The notes: generated from the sequence alone by a model not told the origin. A stretch of DNA of 64,000 nucleotides from Paenibacillus sp. EZ-K15 (GCF_002573715.1 NZ_PDHM01000017.1:481489-545488), one strand, 5' to 3'; positions 34,526-44,067 are shown, counted from the first letter of the stretch. Translations and numbers: made by a program.

Positions 34526-35170
34526 TCAGTAGCTGATGATCCAGATGATGGAACCAATAATCAGCAGCTTGGATACCGTTTGCCGCACGGCCGTGAGAAG
34601 CGTGAGGTTGCGTACCCTTTTTTCAAGCATACGGTACACGATGGATCGGATCAGCGGGAGGCTGAACACGGTACCGCGAACGACACCAAACGTTGCCCCT
34701 GCCAGCAGGCTCAGCCACCATGAAGCGGCGAACAAGGAGACCAGGATATAGGCGTGAAAGAGGACGCCCACCTGCAATGTGATAAAACCCAAGCCCAGAA
34801 TCTGCCCCCATAATGCCGCGGAAAGGTACCCTGCGTGCTTGATCCATTCCGAGGGAACGATGAAATTTCCGGATGGGAGAATCCCTGTTTTCTGAATGAA
34901 CTCTAAGCCCAGGAGTATGGCAAACAGCACGACAATAATATAGTTTTGATATAAACCAACAGGGGTTAATTTGAGCAAAAGATTGATGAACCCGATCGCC
35001 AGTCCCGTCATAGCGCCGCCCAGAGTACAGGACACGATATACACCAGCGCATATTTGGATTTACTGACCTTCGTGCCCTCCAGACTGCCTAACACATTCA
35101 GCCCACAGGTGGTGTCCACGCTGGCCACTGCAGCACCGACGGAAAATATAAAGAGCAACATCGACAGCAA
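34526..35170 (-). CDS. Polytopic membrane protein in the mau-like operon (possible MauF counterpart)
   Basis: About 214 residues with five to six hydrophobic helices. The short motif VDTTCGLNVLGSLEG follows the first helix. By position (the first gene before mauE-mauD-mauA) it corresponds to mauF of Paracoccus-type operons, where MauF is a membrane factor needed for enzyme maturation. I cannot show sequence homology, and a CcdA-like fold is another option. TTG at 35170, nine bases after GGGGAGG, fits better than the GTG at 35212. Confidence 0.6.
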   Translation of the reverse strand: MLSMLLFIFSVGAAVASVDTTCGLNVLGSLEGTKVSKSKYALVYIVSCTLGGAMTGLAIGFINLLLKLTPVGLYQNYIIVVLFAILLGLEFIQKTGILPSGNFIVPSEWIKHAGYLSAALWGQILGLGFITLQVGVLFHAYILVSLFAASWWLSLLAGATFGVVRGTVFSLPLIRSIVYRMLEKRVRNLTLLTAVRQTVSKLLIIGSIIWIISY

Positions 35171-35293
35171 GTCATGCCACCTCCCCACAATCCCTAGGAA
35201 TGAACCCTTCACTTCTTCATCTTATGAGTGACAGCCTGTCGATTATTTACACAAAAATGCGATGGATATGCCCGCTACATGGCTATCTTATTG

Positions 35294-35337
35294 AGAAAAA
35301 AAGAAATCGTCCATGGACAATCTCCATAGACGGTTTT
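35294..35337 (-). terminator. Terminator between the GNAT gene and the mau-like operon
   Basis: CGTCTATGGA pairs with TCCATGGACG and is followed on the minus strand by TTTCTTTTTTT. It separates the upstream GNAT transcript from the mau-like genes, which must have their own promoter in the 35.2 kb gap. Confidence 0.75.
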
Positions 35338-35397
35338 ACCTGTAAGCCTTTTTGGTTTCTCGAAATGAGACGACGCAATCCAAACCCGCTCTTTCCC

Positions 35398-36000
35398 CTA
35401 ACTGCGCGGTACGTACTTTCTCCATTCCATATAAATACGGTCGCTGAACCCTTTTTCCTTTGTATCATCCTCGGATTTGCGTTCAAATTCCCGAAACCCT
35501 AATTTCTGATATAACGATAGCGCGACCTGGTTGCTGTCGGTCACTTCCAGAACATAACGCTTGTATGGCAGCTCCTCCATGACATGCTTCATTAAAGCGG
35601 TGGAAACGCCTTTGCCGCGCGCTTTTGTGGTAGTTGCCACACATTCGATATAACCCGTCTCGTCATCATAGGGCAATGCCGGGTTAAATTCATTTTTCAT
35701 GACATTATATGCAAGCTCCCCTGTCTTGTCTCCAAAAGCCTCCTGAAGCGGAGCTAATTCGACCAGCATGGCCCGCTGCCCATGATGGGAACAGGCTAAA
35801 ATCCCGATCATGATTCCCTGGACCTCTGCTACATAAAATACCTCAGGACTGAAGAAACTCCGGAAGGCTTTCTTCAATGTGCTTCGGTCCTGGGTGAAAT
35901 AGGACAATTCGTTATAATACCCATCGACAAACACTTCCGCCACTTCATCGCGAACGTCTCGTTCATAATCTGCCATTCTTCTAATCGTAATGGAGCACAT
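35398..36000 (-). CDS. GNAT family N-acetyltransferase
   Basis: 200 residues. YIECVATTTKARGKGVSTAL is motif A and VLEVTDSNQVALSLYQKLGF is motif B. The N-terminal part is acidic. CAGGAGG lies upstream of the ATG. It is the last gene of the 38-35 kb block and ends at a terminator. The acceptor is unknown. Confidence 0.88.
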   Translation of the reverse strand: MCSITIRRMADYERDVRDEVAEVFVDGYYNELSYFTQDRSTLKKAFRSFFSPEVFYVAEVQGIMIGILACSHHGQRAMLVELAPLQEAFGDKTGELAYNVMKNEFNPALPYDDETGYIECVATTTKARGKGVSTALMKHVMEELPYKRYVLEVTDSNQVALSLYQKLGFREFERKSEDDTKEKGFSDRIYMEWRKYVPRS

Positions 36001-36015
36001 GATGTTTACCTCCTG

Positions 36016-36696
36016 TCAAAAATGTAATCTGCGCTTCATATCCTTTCGAAATCCCTTATCTGCAATCAGGCACATCCCGCTAAACGTTAATAAGGAATAT
36101 ACGGCCGCCGCAACGGCTGTCCATAATACGTGCGACATGCCGATGGCATACAGCAATAAGGGCACAAACCCAAGCAAGATCAGGGTTAACAAGAAACCTG
36201 CGAACTCGCGCCAGCGCATTTTTTTGGTGCAGCATATTACGGTAATCAGAAGGGTTGCCGCCATCATCAGGAACGGAATGACGTAGCCGGTCGACCAGTA
36301 ATTCGTACCCGCTACGACGTTGAGCCAAAGCAGCATGCCGGACAGCCCGAGCAGTTGCACAACGATTTTGCCGCCAAGGTGCGACTTGGACATCAAGGTA
36401 TGTCTGATGAACAGCCATGCATAGAGCACGCAGGGCATGAGGTACAGACTCCACCATACTTCGTGATTTCCCAGAATATTTATAAGAACAGATAAGCCGA
36501 TGACGGACACGGCAAAGAAGGTAAGCCACTTGAATAACAGACTGCTTGCACGCTGCTCCTCTACAGCCTCATAGACGGGGTACCAAGAATTATCTCCCAC
36601 AGATGGTGCGTTGCCCTTACCTTGTAAATTTCTTCGGCATAAGGGACATGTTGCGTGCGCCGGGTCTACGGATACCCCACAGCTCTCACATCTCAT
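36016..36696 (-). CDS. DUF6320-like zinc-ribbon membrane protein
   Basis: About 226 residues: a CxxC...CxxC zinc ribbon at the very start (RCESCGVSVDPAHATCPLC) followed by six membrane helices. Such proteins are regularly encoded beside the condensation-type acyltransferase that precedes it here, with which it overlaps by four bases (ATGA). Function unknown. ATG at 36696 after GGGGG is better than 36711. Confidence 0.8.
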   Translation of the reverse strand: MRCESCGVSVDPAHATCPLCRRNLQGKGNAPSVGDNSWYPVYEAVEEQRASSLLFKWLTFFAVSVIGLSVLINILGNHEVWWSLYLMPCVLYAWLFIRHTLMSKSHLGGKIVVQLLGLSGMLLWLNVVAGTNYWSTGYVIPFLMMAATLLITVICCTKKMRWREFAGFLLTLILLGFVPLLLYAIGMSHVLWTAVAAAVYSLLTFSGMCLIADKGFRKDMKRRLHF

Positions 36697-37964
36697 GCAC
36701 CCATCCCCCAATCGTTGCTGACGATCCTTATATCCAATCCGCTTAAGCTGGCAAGCTGACGAAAAAAGTGCCTGATCACATCGCTCTCAACGATATTCCT
36801 GGCAAAGGTGATGGTAAGCTGGTCATTGATCGAACTGACGGCACAGTTCATTGGACTCTTGGCCGTAGGATACATCGTGGTTTCCATCGACTCGATATGC
36901 GCAGCCATACTCGCAGGGATGTCGATTCGGCCCAGATTGGTGAGCGTAAGCGTTTTGGCCTCTTCTCCGTAATGGTCGAATCCATAACGAATCGCCAGAT
37001 CCTTCAATTTCAGCGGCGTGAATCGGGATAACAGGTTCTTCTCGTATTTCATGCTGCTGGCCATCGCTTGGCTTAGATAAGACTTGGTCGTTTTCTCTTT
37101 CATCTGTGCATGCACGATGCCTTGTACATCATCCAATGTCATGCCTTCCTTCATCTGTACGCCAATGTTGATGACCGCAAAAAAATTTCGCAGGCTGCTG
37201 GAAGGGAAGATTTTTCGCAGGTTCACCGGCATGCTGATCACGATCGGCCGACTTCCTTTGTTGAAAGGCAACATGGTCTCATAAACCGCCATGATCAAAA
37301 TCGCTGTCAGGTAAGCGGTGAGGGTCACTCCCTTCTGCTTGGCCGCCCCATTCAGGCGCGAGGCGTGAATCATGCCGTGGATGACGTTATGTCCATAAGG
37401 CGAGAATCGGGTACCGGGAATTTGCAGGGCCTCCGACATTCTGGATTCGGCCATGACTGAAGTATAATGAGCTTTAAAGCTGTCCTGTGCTTCGGCATAA
37501 CGAGCAAATGAAGCGGGCGGCAGAATCAGACCTTCCTTGTCCTCCACGTGCTCACCGAGCAGATATAAATACTGGAACACCAAGGTTTTGAGAAACTCCA
37601 GAGCCCCACCGCCGTCTGTTAGCGCATGGAAAATCTCCACGCTGATCTTGTTGCCATGATATAAAATCCTCACCAAGCTTCCGTTCTCCGTCGAGAGGGC
37701 TGCAGGAGCACAGGGATAGGTGGATTCCGGTTCCACCATCAAACGGGTCTCCTTCTCCCGCAGAAATTTCCAGAACAGGCCATTTCTAAGCTCAACGTTC
37801 AATAGAGGGAATCTCTTAATTACGCTATCGAGCGCCTGTTGTAAAACCGATGGCTTCACGTGACTTGTCAGCATCATCGACAACCGGTAGGTTGATGAAT
37901 TCTCCCTTCCCGCAACCGCGGGAAACAGCTTCCCGGCGTGGTCAAGTTTATACCATTCTTCCAT
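36693..37964 (-). CDS. Condensation/alcohol acetyltransferase-like protein
   Basis: 423 residues with the HxxxDG-type active-site segment in EIFHALTDGGGALEF (about 112) and the second conserved region GSRPIVISMPVNLRKIFPSS (DFG-like position). It belongs to the CoA-dependent or NRPS condensation-like superfamily. Its partner genes are the overlapping DUF6320-type protein and, perhaps, the YkoP-like gene upstream. The product could be an acyl ester of a glycolipid or alcohol; no pathway is proven. Confidence 0.83.
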   Translation of the reverse strand: MEEWYKLDHAGKLFPAVAGRENSSTYRLSMMLTSHVKPSVLQQALDSVIKRFPLLNVELRNGLFWKFLREKETRLMVEPESTYPCAPAALSTENGSLVRILYHGNKISVEIFHALTDGGGALEFLKTLVFQYLYLLGEHVEDKEGLILPPASFARYAEAQDSFKAHYTSVMAESRMSEALQIPGTRFSPYGHNVIHGMIHASRLNGAAKQKGVTLTAYLTAILIMAVYETMLPFNKGSRPIVISMPVNLRKIFPSSSLRNFFAVINIGVQMKEGMTLDDVQGIVHAQMKEKTTKSYLSQAMASSMKYEKNLLSRFTPLKLKDLAIRYGFDHYGEEAKTLTLTNLGRIDIPASMAAHIESMETTMYPTAKSPMNCAVSSINDQLTITFARNIVESDVIRHFFRQLASLSGLDIRIVSNDWGMGA

Positions 37965-38049
37965 CTGTTGCTCTCCTCATTTCTTGTCGAACTCCTATTT
38001 AGCAGTTTATAACTGGATTACCCTATGTACGTCGCAATGCCTCTTTTAT

Positions 38050-38697
38050 TCAAGCTTCAACCGCAGCCGATACCAAGAGGGCATGCCCCTCTTCATGTGA
38101 AGGCCGCTTATCCGCCATTGAAAATCGCTTCATCAGCGATGAGCGTGTATGTATTAACATCATCGGAACGAGTAATTCGGTTCTTCGATCAATCCGGCTC
38201 TTGCCATCCGGGTGCATCACGGATAACAGCATTCGCAGGTAGGAAGTGGTCAGCTTCTGGAACAAATCCGGTTTCATCGCTTGATGCTCAAAACCAAGCC
38301 CGTGCGTTAATCCACGGTGCAGTAGCGTAATTCCGATCAATGCGCTGACCTCGCTGAACTCCGACTGACCTTCATATGCACGGCTAATCTGCAGCATGGA
38401 CTTTCTGGCAAGTCTTGCTATTTTCAGAGCCGCACGATCTGGCCCTTCCGATCGGATGAGTTTCAGAATCGTTTCATTATCCAAATGTAACTCGCCTACC
38501 AGATCTCCATTCTGAATGACCGTCGAGTCCTCGCAGACGATGCACTCGCCTCGATGCTTCTTAATCATGACCGTGCATATGCCAAAGCGCGAGATATGCG
38601 AGCTGCGGAACCTGGAAATGAAGCTGAAGATACGTTCCCACATCATCCAGGAACTTTGCATGACGGTTTTAAGTAATTTTCGCAGCAGTTGGAACAC
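38050..38697 (-). CDS. YkoP-like protein
   Basis: About 215 residues in the longest frame. The N-terminal third (MMWERIFSFISRFR, MIKKHRGECIVCEDSTVIQN, GDLVGELHLDN) resembles B. subtilis YkoP, in which a small domain with a GDxxxxIHLxN-type motif precedes a helical part. The function is unknown; family members lie near polysaccharide deacetylases or glycosyltransferases. The start is unclear: GTG at 38697, ATG at 38661 and later ATGs are possible. A 12-bp tandem repeat lies just upstream. Confidence 0.6.
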   Translation of the reverse strand: MFQLLRKLLKTVMQSSWMMWERIFSFISRFRSSHISRFGICTVMIKKHRGECIVCEDSTVIQNGDLVGELHLDNETILKLIRSEGPDRAALKIARLARKSMLQISRAYEGQSEFSEVSALIGITLLHRGLTHGLGFEHQAMKPDLFQKLTTSYLRMLLSVMHPDGKSRIDRRTELLVPMMLIHTRSSLMKRFSMADKRPSHEEGHALLVSAAVEA

Positions 38698-38705
38698 CCC
38701 ACTAT

Positions 38706-38739
38706 ATATTTGATTGAATATTTGATTGAATATTTCATT
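38706..38739. repeat. Tandem 12-bp repeat upstream of the YkoP-like gene
   Basis: Two copies of ATATTTGATTGA (38706-38717 and 38718-38729) and a partial third copy start nine bases before the GTG start. They could be operator half-sites, or part of the promoter. Confidence 0.5.
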
Positions 38740-39260
38740 CCATGATTCTCCAGTAAAATTCCGTTAATCTCATCATAAAGGAGATCTGCACAGGTTCACA
38801 CCGTCTCAGGTTCAGAGTTGCCCTCGGTCTCAAGACGGAGATGCGGATCAAAAAAAGTTGCTGGCTTATGATGTTGTATCCAAACCAAAATAACCTTTGG
38901 TCTGCACCAAAGGTTGCTTCACGAAAATTATTTGAATAGTACGGTAAGCTCGTTGCCCTGGGGAAAAGCCACCAGCCTTCATCTGTCTTTGCGTTTGGAC
39001 CCGAGCTGAATCGTCAAATCCTATCCAATCCGAACTTTTTCGAGATGAGCACAGCTCTTGTTAAAATACCCAAAGACATGCCCCTATTCCAAAATAATAA
39101 CCTGACACACACCTAATATCGGTTCTAATCGATTTTTTTCGTAATATTAAAAAGTAAGCGCTTCATATTTACGCAAATGTATACTCTTAGGATAAGCAAG
39201 CCATTGTAACTGCCGTAGAGTCCATTAGGTTTACATCAAACTGACAAGGATGTGACTACG
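38740..39260. promoter_or_regulatory. Intergenic region with hairpin and catabolite-control-like site
   Basis: No gene is seen in these 520 bases. AACCTTTGGT-CTGC-ACCAAAGGTT (about 38893-38917) is a perfect 10-bp hairpin without a clear T-run on the + strand. AGTAAGCGCTTCAT (39153-39166) resembles a CcpA catabolite responsive element (TGNAARCGNWWNCA) and lies about 100 bases before the secreted enzyme gene, which would suit a carbon-regulated hydrolase. Confidence 0.45.
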
Positions 39261-41651
39261 ATGATGCTTTCACATTTACGTAGGTGCGGGCTTTTGTTTC
39301 TGGCGGCAGTATTCATCTCAGCAATCTGGGTTCCACTCCCCCATGCCAAGGCAGCAGCGTTAATTACAATCGATTCCCATCAGGCTGGGCAAACGCTTCA
39401 ACCAGGTGTGTCTGAGTTATTCGGGACCTACAATGGTGTGTATGAGCTTCAACTCATCGTAAACGGAGAGTTTGTAACGGATGTTCAGATGGATGATCCC
39501 AATGGTGATGACAGCGGGACCTGGTCCTACAAGCTCGACACGAGTCAATTGGACGGTTCAGTCGAAATGGTGCTGAAAGCAAATGACGCGGTTACGCGTT
39601 ATGGCATCTGGTCTCCTTGGATTCACCTGAACATCGATAATCCCGAAGCTCATATTCCAGAAGTGGAGATTACCAGCCCTATTGAGTATACTTTGCAGCG
39701 CAACAAAATGGATATTAACATATCCGCAGCAGGTAAAAATCCGATATCACTGGTTGAGCTCCGCATCGATGGTGGAAAATGGCTGCAGGTCTCCCCTGCC
39801 AAAAACGGCTACAAATATACATTCGATTCGCGTCAATCCCCGCTACGGGTTCACAGCCTGGAAGCCAGAGCAACCGATTCTTATGGCAATATAGGCTATA
39901 GCCTAACGGTCTATGCAAGAACAGGGGGGCAGCCCTGGGTAAACCAAGGAAAACATCCCGCGACGGTTACAGATGCCGTATATATGGACCTCATCCACCC
40001 AACTCCCGTTAACGTAATTGAAGAAGTATACAATCCCTCCGCGACGAACCCTGAAACGGTAACTAGCAGCACCTATAACTCAGAACCGCTGACGGATCAA
40101 GATCGTGCGATCTGGATCTGGGAAAATGCCTCCTACCCTCTCGTTCTGAATCCGAACTCCCGCGTTGTCCTCTCGTCCATGGCAAAGGATACCACAACCT
40201 TTGATCAACGTCCGATTACGACGCTTTATTTGGCTGTAGGTCAATATAACGGAACCAAAATGCTGGAGGATCATCGAAGTAAGGTTCAACAATTCATCGA
40301 GTGGGCACACGCCGAGGGTTTTCGGGTTCAAGCGTTGATCGCCGGTGGTACCACACCACCTTACTTCGGAGCCTATAGTCGATATCAGACTCATGCCGTA
40401 AGGGAATTTGAGCAGATATTGAATTACAATTTGGCCTCAGTCGAGTCTGCTCGTTTTGATGGCGTGAACTTGGATACAGAGCCGTATATCCTGCCGGATT
40501 TCAAAACAGCAAAGCCTTCCGTCCAGATTCAGTACCTGGATATGCTGCAGCTGCTAATGAAACGTAAGCAGGCATCGGGACTCGCCTTGTCAGTCGGCGC
40601 GGCGATTCCAAGATGGTACGACACTTCGGCCGACGCCAGCAATATTACATGGAACGGAAAGACGAAATGGCTGTCTGAGCATATCCAGGACACGGCCGAT
40701 TATATCTCGATTATGAATTATCGCGATCAGGCGGAAGGCAGTGCCGGCATTATCGCGCAAGCGCTAAATGAGCTGGCCTATGCAAATGCGATCGGAAAGC
40801 CGAAGTCAGTTGTGATCGGAGTCGAGACGAAAGACATCGCGGATGGCGGGGATCCGGAAACCATCAGCTTCCATGAAGAAGGGCGAACTTATATGGAGCA
40901 GGAGTTAAACAAGGTGTATGACGCTTTTCTGAACGATTCGGCGTTTGGAGGCATTGCTCTCCATCATTACTCCTCGATCGTTGATTTTCCAAGCGAATGG
41001 GGACCTGGCGGCTACGCATGGCAGCCTCCCGCTGACAATGAACCGCCAAGCACGGTTAGCGGGACAACTGCGGTCACGTTTGATTTTCAACGCATCAATA
41101 TAACTTACAATATGGCGATGGATAACATGGCCGTGAATGCATATCGGATCTACCGCGGGACCGAAGCCGACTTTGAGATCGGGCCCGCTACTTACGCCGG
41201 AACCTCTAAAGGACTTTCTTACAAAGACACCGGACTGCTGCCAAGCACCACCTATTATTATAAAATCACGGCGGTCGATATCAGCGGCAATGAAGGAGCT
41301 CCTAGCCCGACTGCTTCAGCAACAACGGCACCATCCGCCATGAAACCCATGGTCATTGATCAGATGACCATCACCTATTCTAATGGTGCCGCCAGAGTAA
41401 CCATGCAGATGGTCGATATAGAAACAAGGCTGCCTGTTACGGCCAAGATCAGCGGACGATTTACCCATATGGCAGGCAAATATGTTAATGCCGTGACAAA
41501 TGCGGAAGGCGTGTTCCAATCGCAATCCGAGCTCATCTCCGTATCCCGAGGCGAGATCGGTTTCCTGCCGCGGCGCATCATGGCGGACTCCTATTACTGG
41601 GCCAGTGCTTATGACCAACTCCCGTACCCAACGGTGATATGGGAGCCTTGA
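39261..41651 (+). CDS. Secreted GH18-like TIM-barrel protein with Fn3 domain
   Basis: 796 residues. A Sec signal (GLLFLAAVFISAIWVPLPHAKAAA) leads to immunoglobulin-like regions (about 40-260). A TIM-barrel region follows, with FDGVNLDTEPYILPDFKT (a DGxxxDxE-like acidic strand) and DYISIMNYRDQ, as in GH18-type hydrolases. Then come a fibronectin III domain (AYRIYRGTEADFEIG region) and a C-terminal beta domain. The substrate is likely a polysaccharide. AAGGA is ten bases before the ATG at 39261; a GTG at 39252 is the alternative. Confidence 0.82.
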   Translation: MMLSHLRRCGLLFLAAVFISAIWVPLPHAKAAALITIDSHQAGQTLQPGVSELFGTYNGVYELQLIVNGEFVTDVQMDDPNGDDSGTWSYKLDTSQLDGSVEMVLKANDAVTRYGIWSPWIHLNIDNPEAHIPEVEITSPIEYTLQRNKMDINISAAGKNPISLVELRIDGGKWLQVSPAKNGYKYTFDSRQSPLRVHSLEARATDSYGNIGYSLTVYARTGGQPWVNQGKHPATVTDAVYMDLIHPTPVNVIEEVYNPSATNPETVTSSTYNSEPLTDQDRAIWIWENASYPLVLNPNSRVVLSSMAKDTTTFDQRPITTLYLAVGQYNGTKMLEDHRSKVQQFIEWAHAEGFRVQALIAGGTTPPYFGAYSRYQTHAVREFEQILNYNLASVESARFDGVNLDTEPYILPDFKTAKPSVQIQYLDMLQLLMKRKQASGLALSVGAAIPRWYDTSADASNITWNGKTKWLSEHIQDTADYISIMNYRDQAEGSAGIIAQALNELAYANAIGKPKSVVIGVETKDIADGGDPETISFHEEGRTYMEQELNKVYDAFLNDSAFGGIALHHYSSIVDFPSEWGPGGYAWQPPADNEPPSTVSGTTAVTFDFQRINITYNMAMDNMAVNAYRIYRGTEADFEIGPATYAGTSKGLSYKDTGLLPSTTYYYKITAVDISGNEGAPSPTASATTAPSAMKPMVIDQMTITYSNGAARVTMQMVDIETRLPVTAKISGRFTHMAGKYVNAVTNAEGVFQSQSELISVSRGEIGFLPRRIMADSYYWASAYDQLPYPTVIWEP

Positions 41652-41670
41652 GGCTCATTTTGATTGAAAA

Positions 41671-41842
41671 TGCAATGGAGATTAAAATCACTCTTCGCGA
41701 GACAGCACTACGCATGCGGATCATGCTTCCGATCCCTGTTGCCCCCAGATTTCTTATTATCCCATTTCAAGGTTGAAATCCGGGGACAAAGGGGACCGCT
41801 TTCGCTTCTACAGCATGATTCCGCCATCTCCGTTGGAGTTTG
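41671..41842 (+). repeat. 172-bp repeat, copy 1
   Basis: This stretch begins TGCAATGG, has GCGGATCATGCTTCCGATCC in the middle and ends CCGTTGGAGTTT. It recurs at 43777-43949 in the same orientation with about 85% identity by eye. It holds no reading frame and lies between the secreted enzyme gene and the chitinase terminator. It may be a dispersed intergenic element or a structured RNA. Confidence 0.85.
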
Positions 41843-41853
41843 GAAACCAAACA

Positions 41854-41909
41854 GAAACCTCTCTATGATAATGGAGGTTTTATACCACCACATATCAAAG
41901 AGAGGTTTC
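41854..41909 (-). terminator. Possible terminator of the chitinase gene
   Basis: GAAACCTCTCT pairs with AGAGAGGTTTC across a long loop downstream of the chitinase stop. The T-run on the minus strand is broken (TTTCTGTTT). Confidence 0.45.
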
Positions 41910-41955
41910 CTTATTTTCAAAAAATTCTACTTAAGTTGTACAAATATCATGAATG

Positions 41956-43419
41956 TTAAGGCAGCGTGTTCAAAAATGGTCTCACCGTTTTGGCAAGCGT
42001 GTAATTCGTGGTCGCATCCCAGTTAATGGACCAAGTCATTGCTCCCCGTATATCAGGGTATTTAGCAACGGGCTTATAACTTCCACAGCTGTTTCCAGTT
42101 GCTAGACAATTCAGGGCATTATTTACGACCATTGGAGAAACATATCCGCCTCCAGCTGCTGAAGAGGTAGCAGGTACTCCCAATCCCAATTGGGAAGGTG
42201 ATACCCACTGCAGCGTTAAGTCCGAAAGAGCCGTAAGGAAATCAACAGTGCCTTGGGAATAGCACTTTCCGTCACGACCTAGCATGCACCCCGAATTATA
42301 ATACTGGACGTTAATTACGGTTGTAATATCCTTTAGATTGTTATAAAGCTGCATATAGGAGGTGTTTGGATTCTGCATGTCTATCGTTTGGGGAGCCATC
42401 GTCAGAACAAAATCATTTCCTACTTTTTGTTTCAGTTGACGGATCGCATTGGTTAAATTAGGTACATTCATGCCATGCTCCAGATCAATGTCTATCCCAT
42501 CAAGCCCAAATTGAGTAATGATTCCGTACATGCTGTTCACAAAGTTCGCTACATTCGGGGAAGGATTATTCAAATTAATGTTCCCCATTTCCCCTCCAAC
42601 GGATATAATGACCTTCTTGCCTTGAGCACGTTTAGCCTGAATATCCGCGATCAGTTCAGCATTTGTGTACCCACCGAGAGCAGCGGATAGTGCAGAATCT
42701 ACAGTGAAAGTGACACCACCAGGGTTAGCAGGGTCCATCTCGGCAAACGCTAACACAATGATGTCGTACTGATCCGGTATATCTCTCACTTTCAATTTGC
42801 TGGCACCATTGACAAAGTTCTGCCAGTACCCTGTCAATATATGCTTCGTCGGCTGGGGACCTCCGCCTGGTCCTTCTGTAGTTGTTGCATTCACGGTCGC
42901 ACTGGCAGGGGAAAGATTCCCGGCAGCATCCTTAGCAATGACCTTAAAAGAATATGTCGTTTTCGGTGAAAGGCCCGTTATTGTCGCTGTCGTACCGGTA
43001 ACAGAAATGGCAAGGAATGTGCCTTGGTATACATCATATCCTGTCACGCCTACATTGTCCGTAGATGCTTGCCAGGATAAAGAAACGCTAGAAGAGGTGA
43101 CTGCGCTTACAATTACATTCGTAGGAGTTGTCGGAGCTACAGTATCATTGCCTCCACCACCTTGAACAAACTGCCACAATGCAGGAACATTAGGCGGTTC
43201 CCACCCGGGTAATGAGGTATGAGGTTGAATAGCTTTATACGCTTTCCCATCGTATGTCACGTTGTCGTTTACGGCGTAAGACACATTGGGTGCCCAAGCA
43301 CCTCGTTCTGCTGCAGACACCTCAAGGGGAAAAAAGTTCAACACCATTGACACGACGACCAATAAAGGCAACATCAGCACTCTCGATTTGTCCAGCACTC
43401 TGGATAAACCCTTTTTCAT
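41956..43419 (-). CDS. GH18 chitinase with carbohydrate-binding and Fn3 modules
   Basis: 487 residues. In order: a signal peptide (about 1-37, ending EVSAAE), a CBM5/12-like module (APNVSYAVNDNVTYDGKAYK and WEPPNVPALWQFV), a fibronectin III domain (APTTPTNVIVSAVTSSSVSL) and a GH18 catalytic domain. The latter has the DxxDxDxE motif in FGLDGIDIDLEHG, and the strands IIVLAFAEMD and VINVQYYNS. It cleaves chitin outside the cell. It is flanked on both sides by the 172-bp repeats. Confidence 0.95.
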   Translation of the reverse strand: MKKGLSRVLDKSRVLMLPLLVVVSMVLNFFPLEVSAAERGAWAPNVSYAVNDNVTYDGKAYKAIQPHTSLPGWEPPNVPALWQFVQGGGGNDTVAPTTPTNVIVSAVTSSSVSLSWQASTDNVGVTGYDVYQGTFLAISVTGTTATITGLSPKTTYSFKVIAKDAAGNLSPASATVNATTTEGPGGGPQPTKHILTGYWQNFVNGASKLKVRDIPDQYDIIVLAFAEMDPANPGGVTFTVDSALSAALGGYTNAELIADIQAKRAQGKKVIISVGGEMGNINLNNPSPNVANFVNSMYGIITQFGLDGIDIDLEHGMNVPNLTNAIRQLKQKVGNDFVLTMAPQTIDMQNPNTSYMQLYNNLKDITTVINVQYYNSGCMLGRDGKCYSQGTVDFLTALSDLTLQWVSPSQLGLGVPATSSAAGGGYVSPMVVNNALNCLATGNSCGSYKPVAKYPDIRGAMTWSINWDATTNYTLAKTVRPFLNTLP

Positions 43420-43717
43420 CCATTAATCCCTCCTCAATAATTGATAATTTAGCCTATCTAGATGTAAGACGACATCACCTCCTTTATAAATTTCATGATC
43501 TTGATAAGTTCTCTAAAACCAAGTCGATGCATCTTATTTACTCAATTTTGATTCATTTACATATTTCGTAAGTTGATTCATATGCTCAAAATTTACTTTA
43601 TATGTTAAATATTATAAATAGCTCTGGAGGATCAATTTAGTCTATGTAAGAAGATTTTCAAACAAGATGCGCCCGGGCCTAGGCCTGGGCGTATGGCTGC
43701 TTCCCTATTTTGCAAGA
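43420..43717. other. Chitinase upstream region
   Basis: AT-rich upstream sequence of the chitinase gene, including its ribosome site region. A near-perfect GC-rich palindrome, CGCCCGGGCCTAGGCCTGGG (43669-43688, extending to 43690), lies at the right end. No gene is seen. Confidence 0.5.
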
Positions 43718-43759
43718 TAAAAATAACCGTCCTCCTTGAAGTGTGTTCAAGGAGGACGG
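43718..43759 (-). terminator. Strong hairpin terminator
   Basis: CCGTCCTCCTTGAA pairs perfectly with TTCAAGGAGGACGG (5-base loop) and is followed by TTATTTTTATC on the minus strand. It could end the YdcF-type gene transcript from the right. Confidence 0.75.
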
Positions 43760-43776
43760 CCGCTTCGATCATTGTA

Positions 43777-43949
43777 TGCAATGGTGAAAAAAAACCAACT
43801 CTTCGTGAAGCAGCACTACGTATGCGGATCATGCTTTCGATCCCTGTTGTTCCCAGATTTCTTATTGTACTTCTCCAAGGTTGAAATCCGGGTGCAAAGG
43901 GGACCGCTCCGCTTCTCCAGGATGATTCCGCCTACTCCGTTGGAGTTTG
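43777..43949 (+). repeat. 172-bp repeat, copy 2
   Basis: Second copy of the element at 41671-41842. It starts TGCAATGG, shares GCGGATCATGCTTTCGATCC, GGTTGAAATCCGG and AAAGGGGACCGCT, and ends CCGTTGGAGTTT. Together the copies bracket the chitinase gene as direct repeats. Confidence 0.85.
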
Positions 43950-44067
43950 CAAGACCCTCAAATGCGATATCACAAATAAGTAGCTTACTTATCGAACATG
44001 CTTCAAGACAGCAGGTTTGAACCCCATAGTTAAAAACTGGATATACTCAGCGAAATCCTGATAATTT

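Noticed and set aside
38050..38697. TetR-type regulator
   Set aside because: No helix-turn-helix pattern is visible; the N-terminal motifs fit YkoP better.
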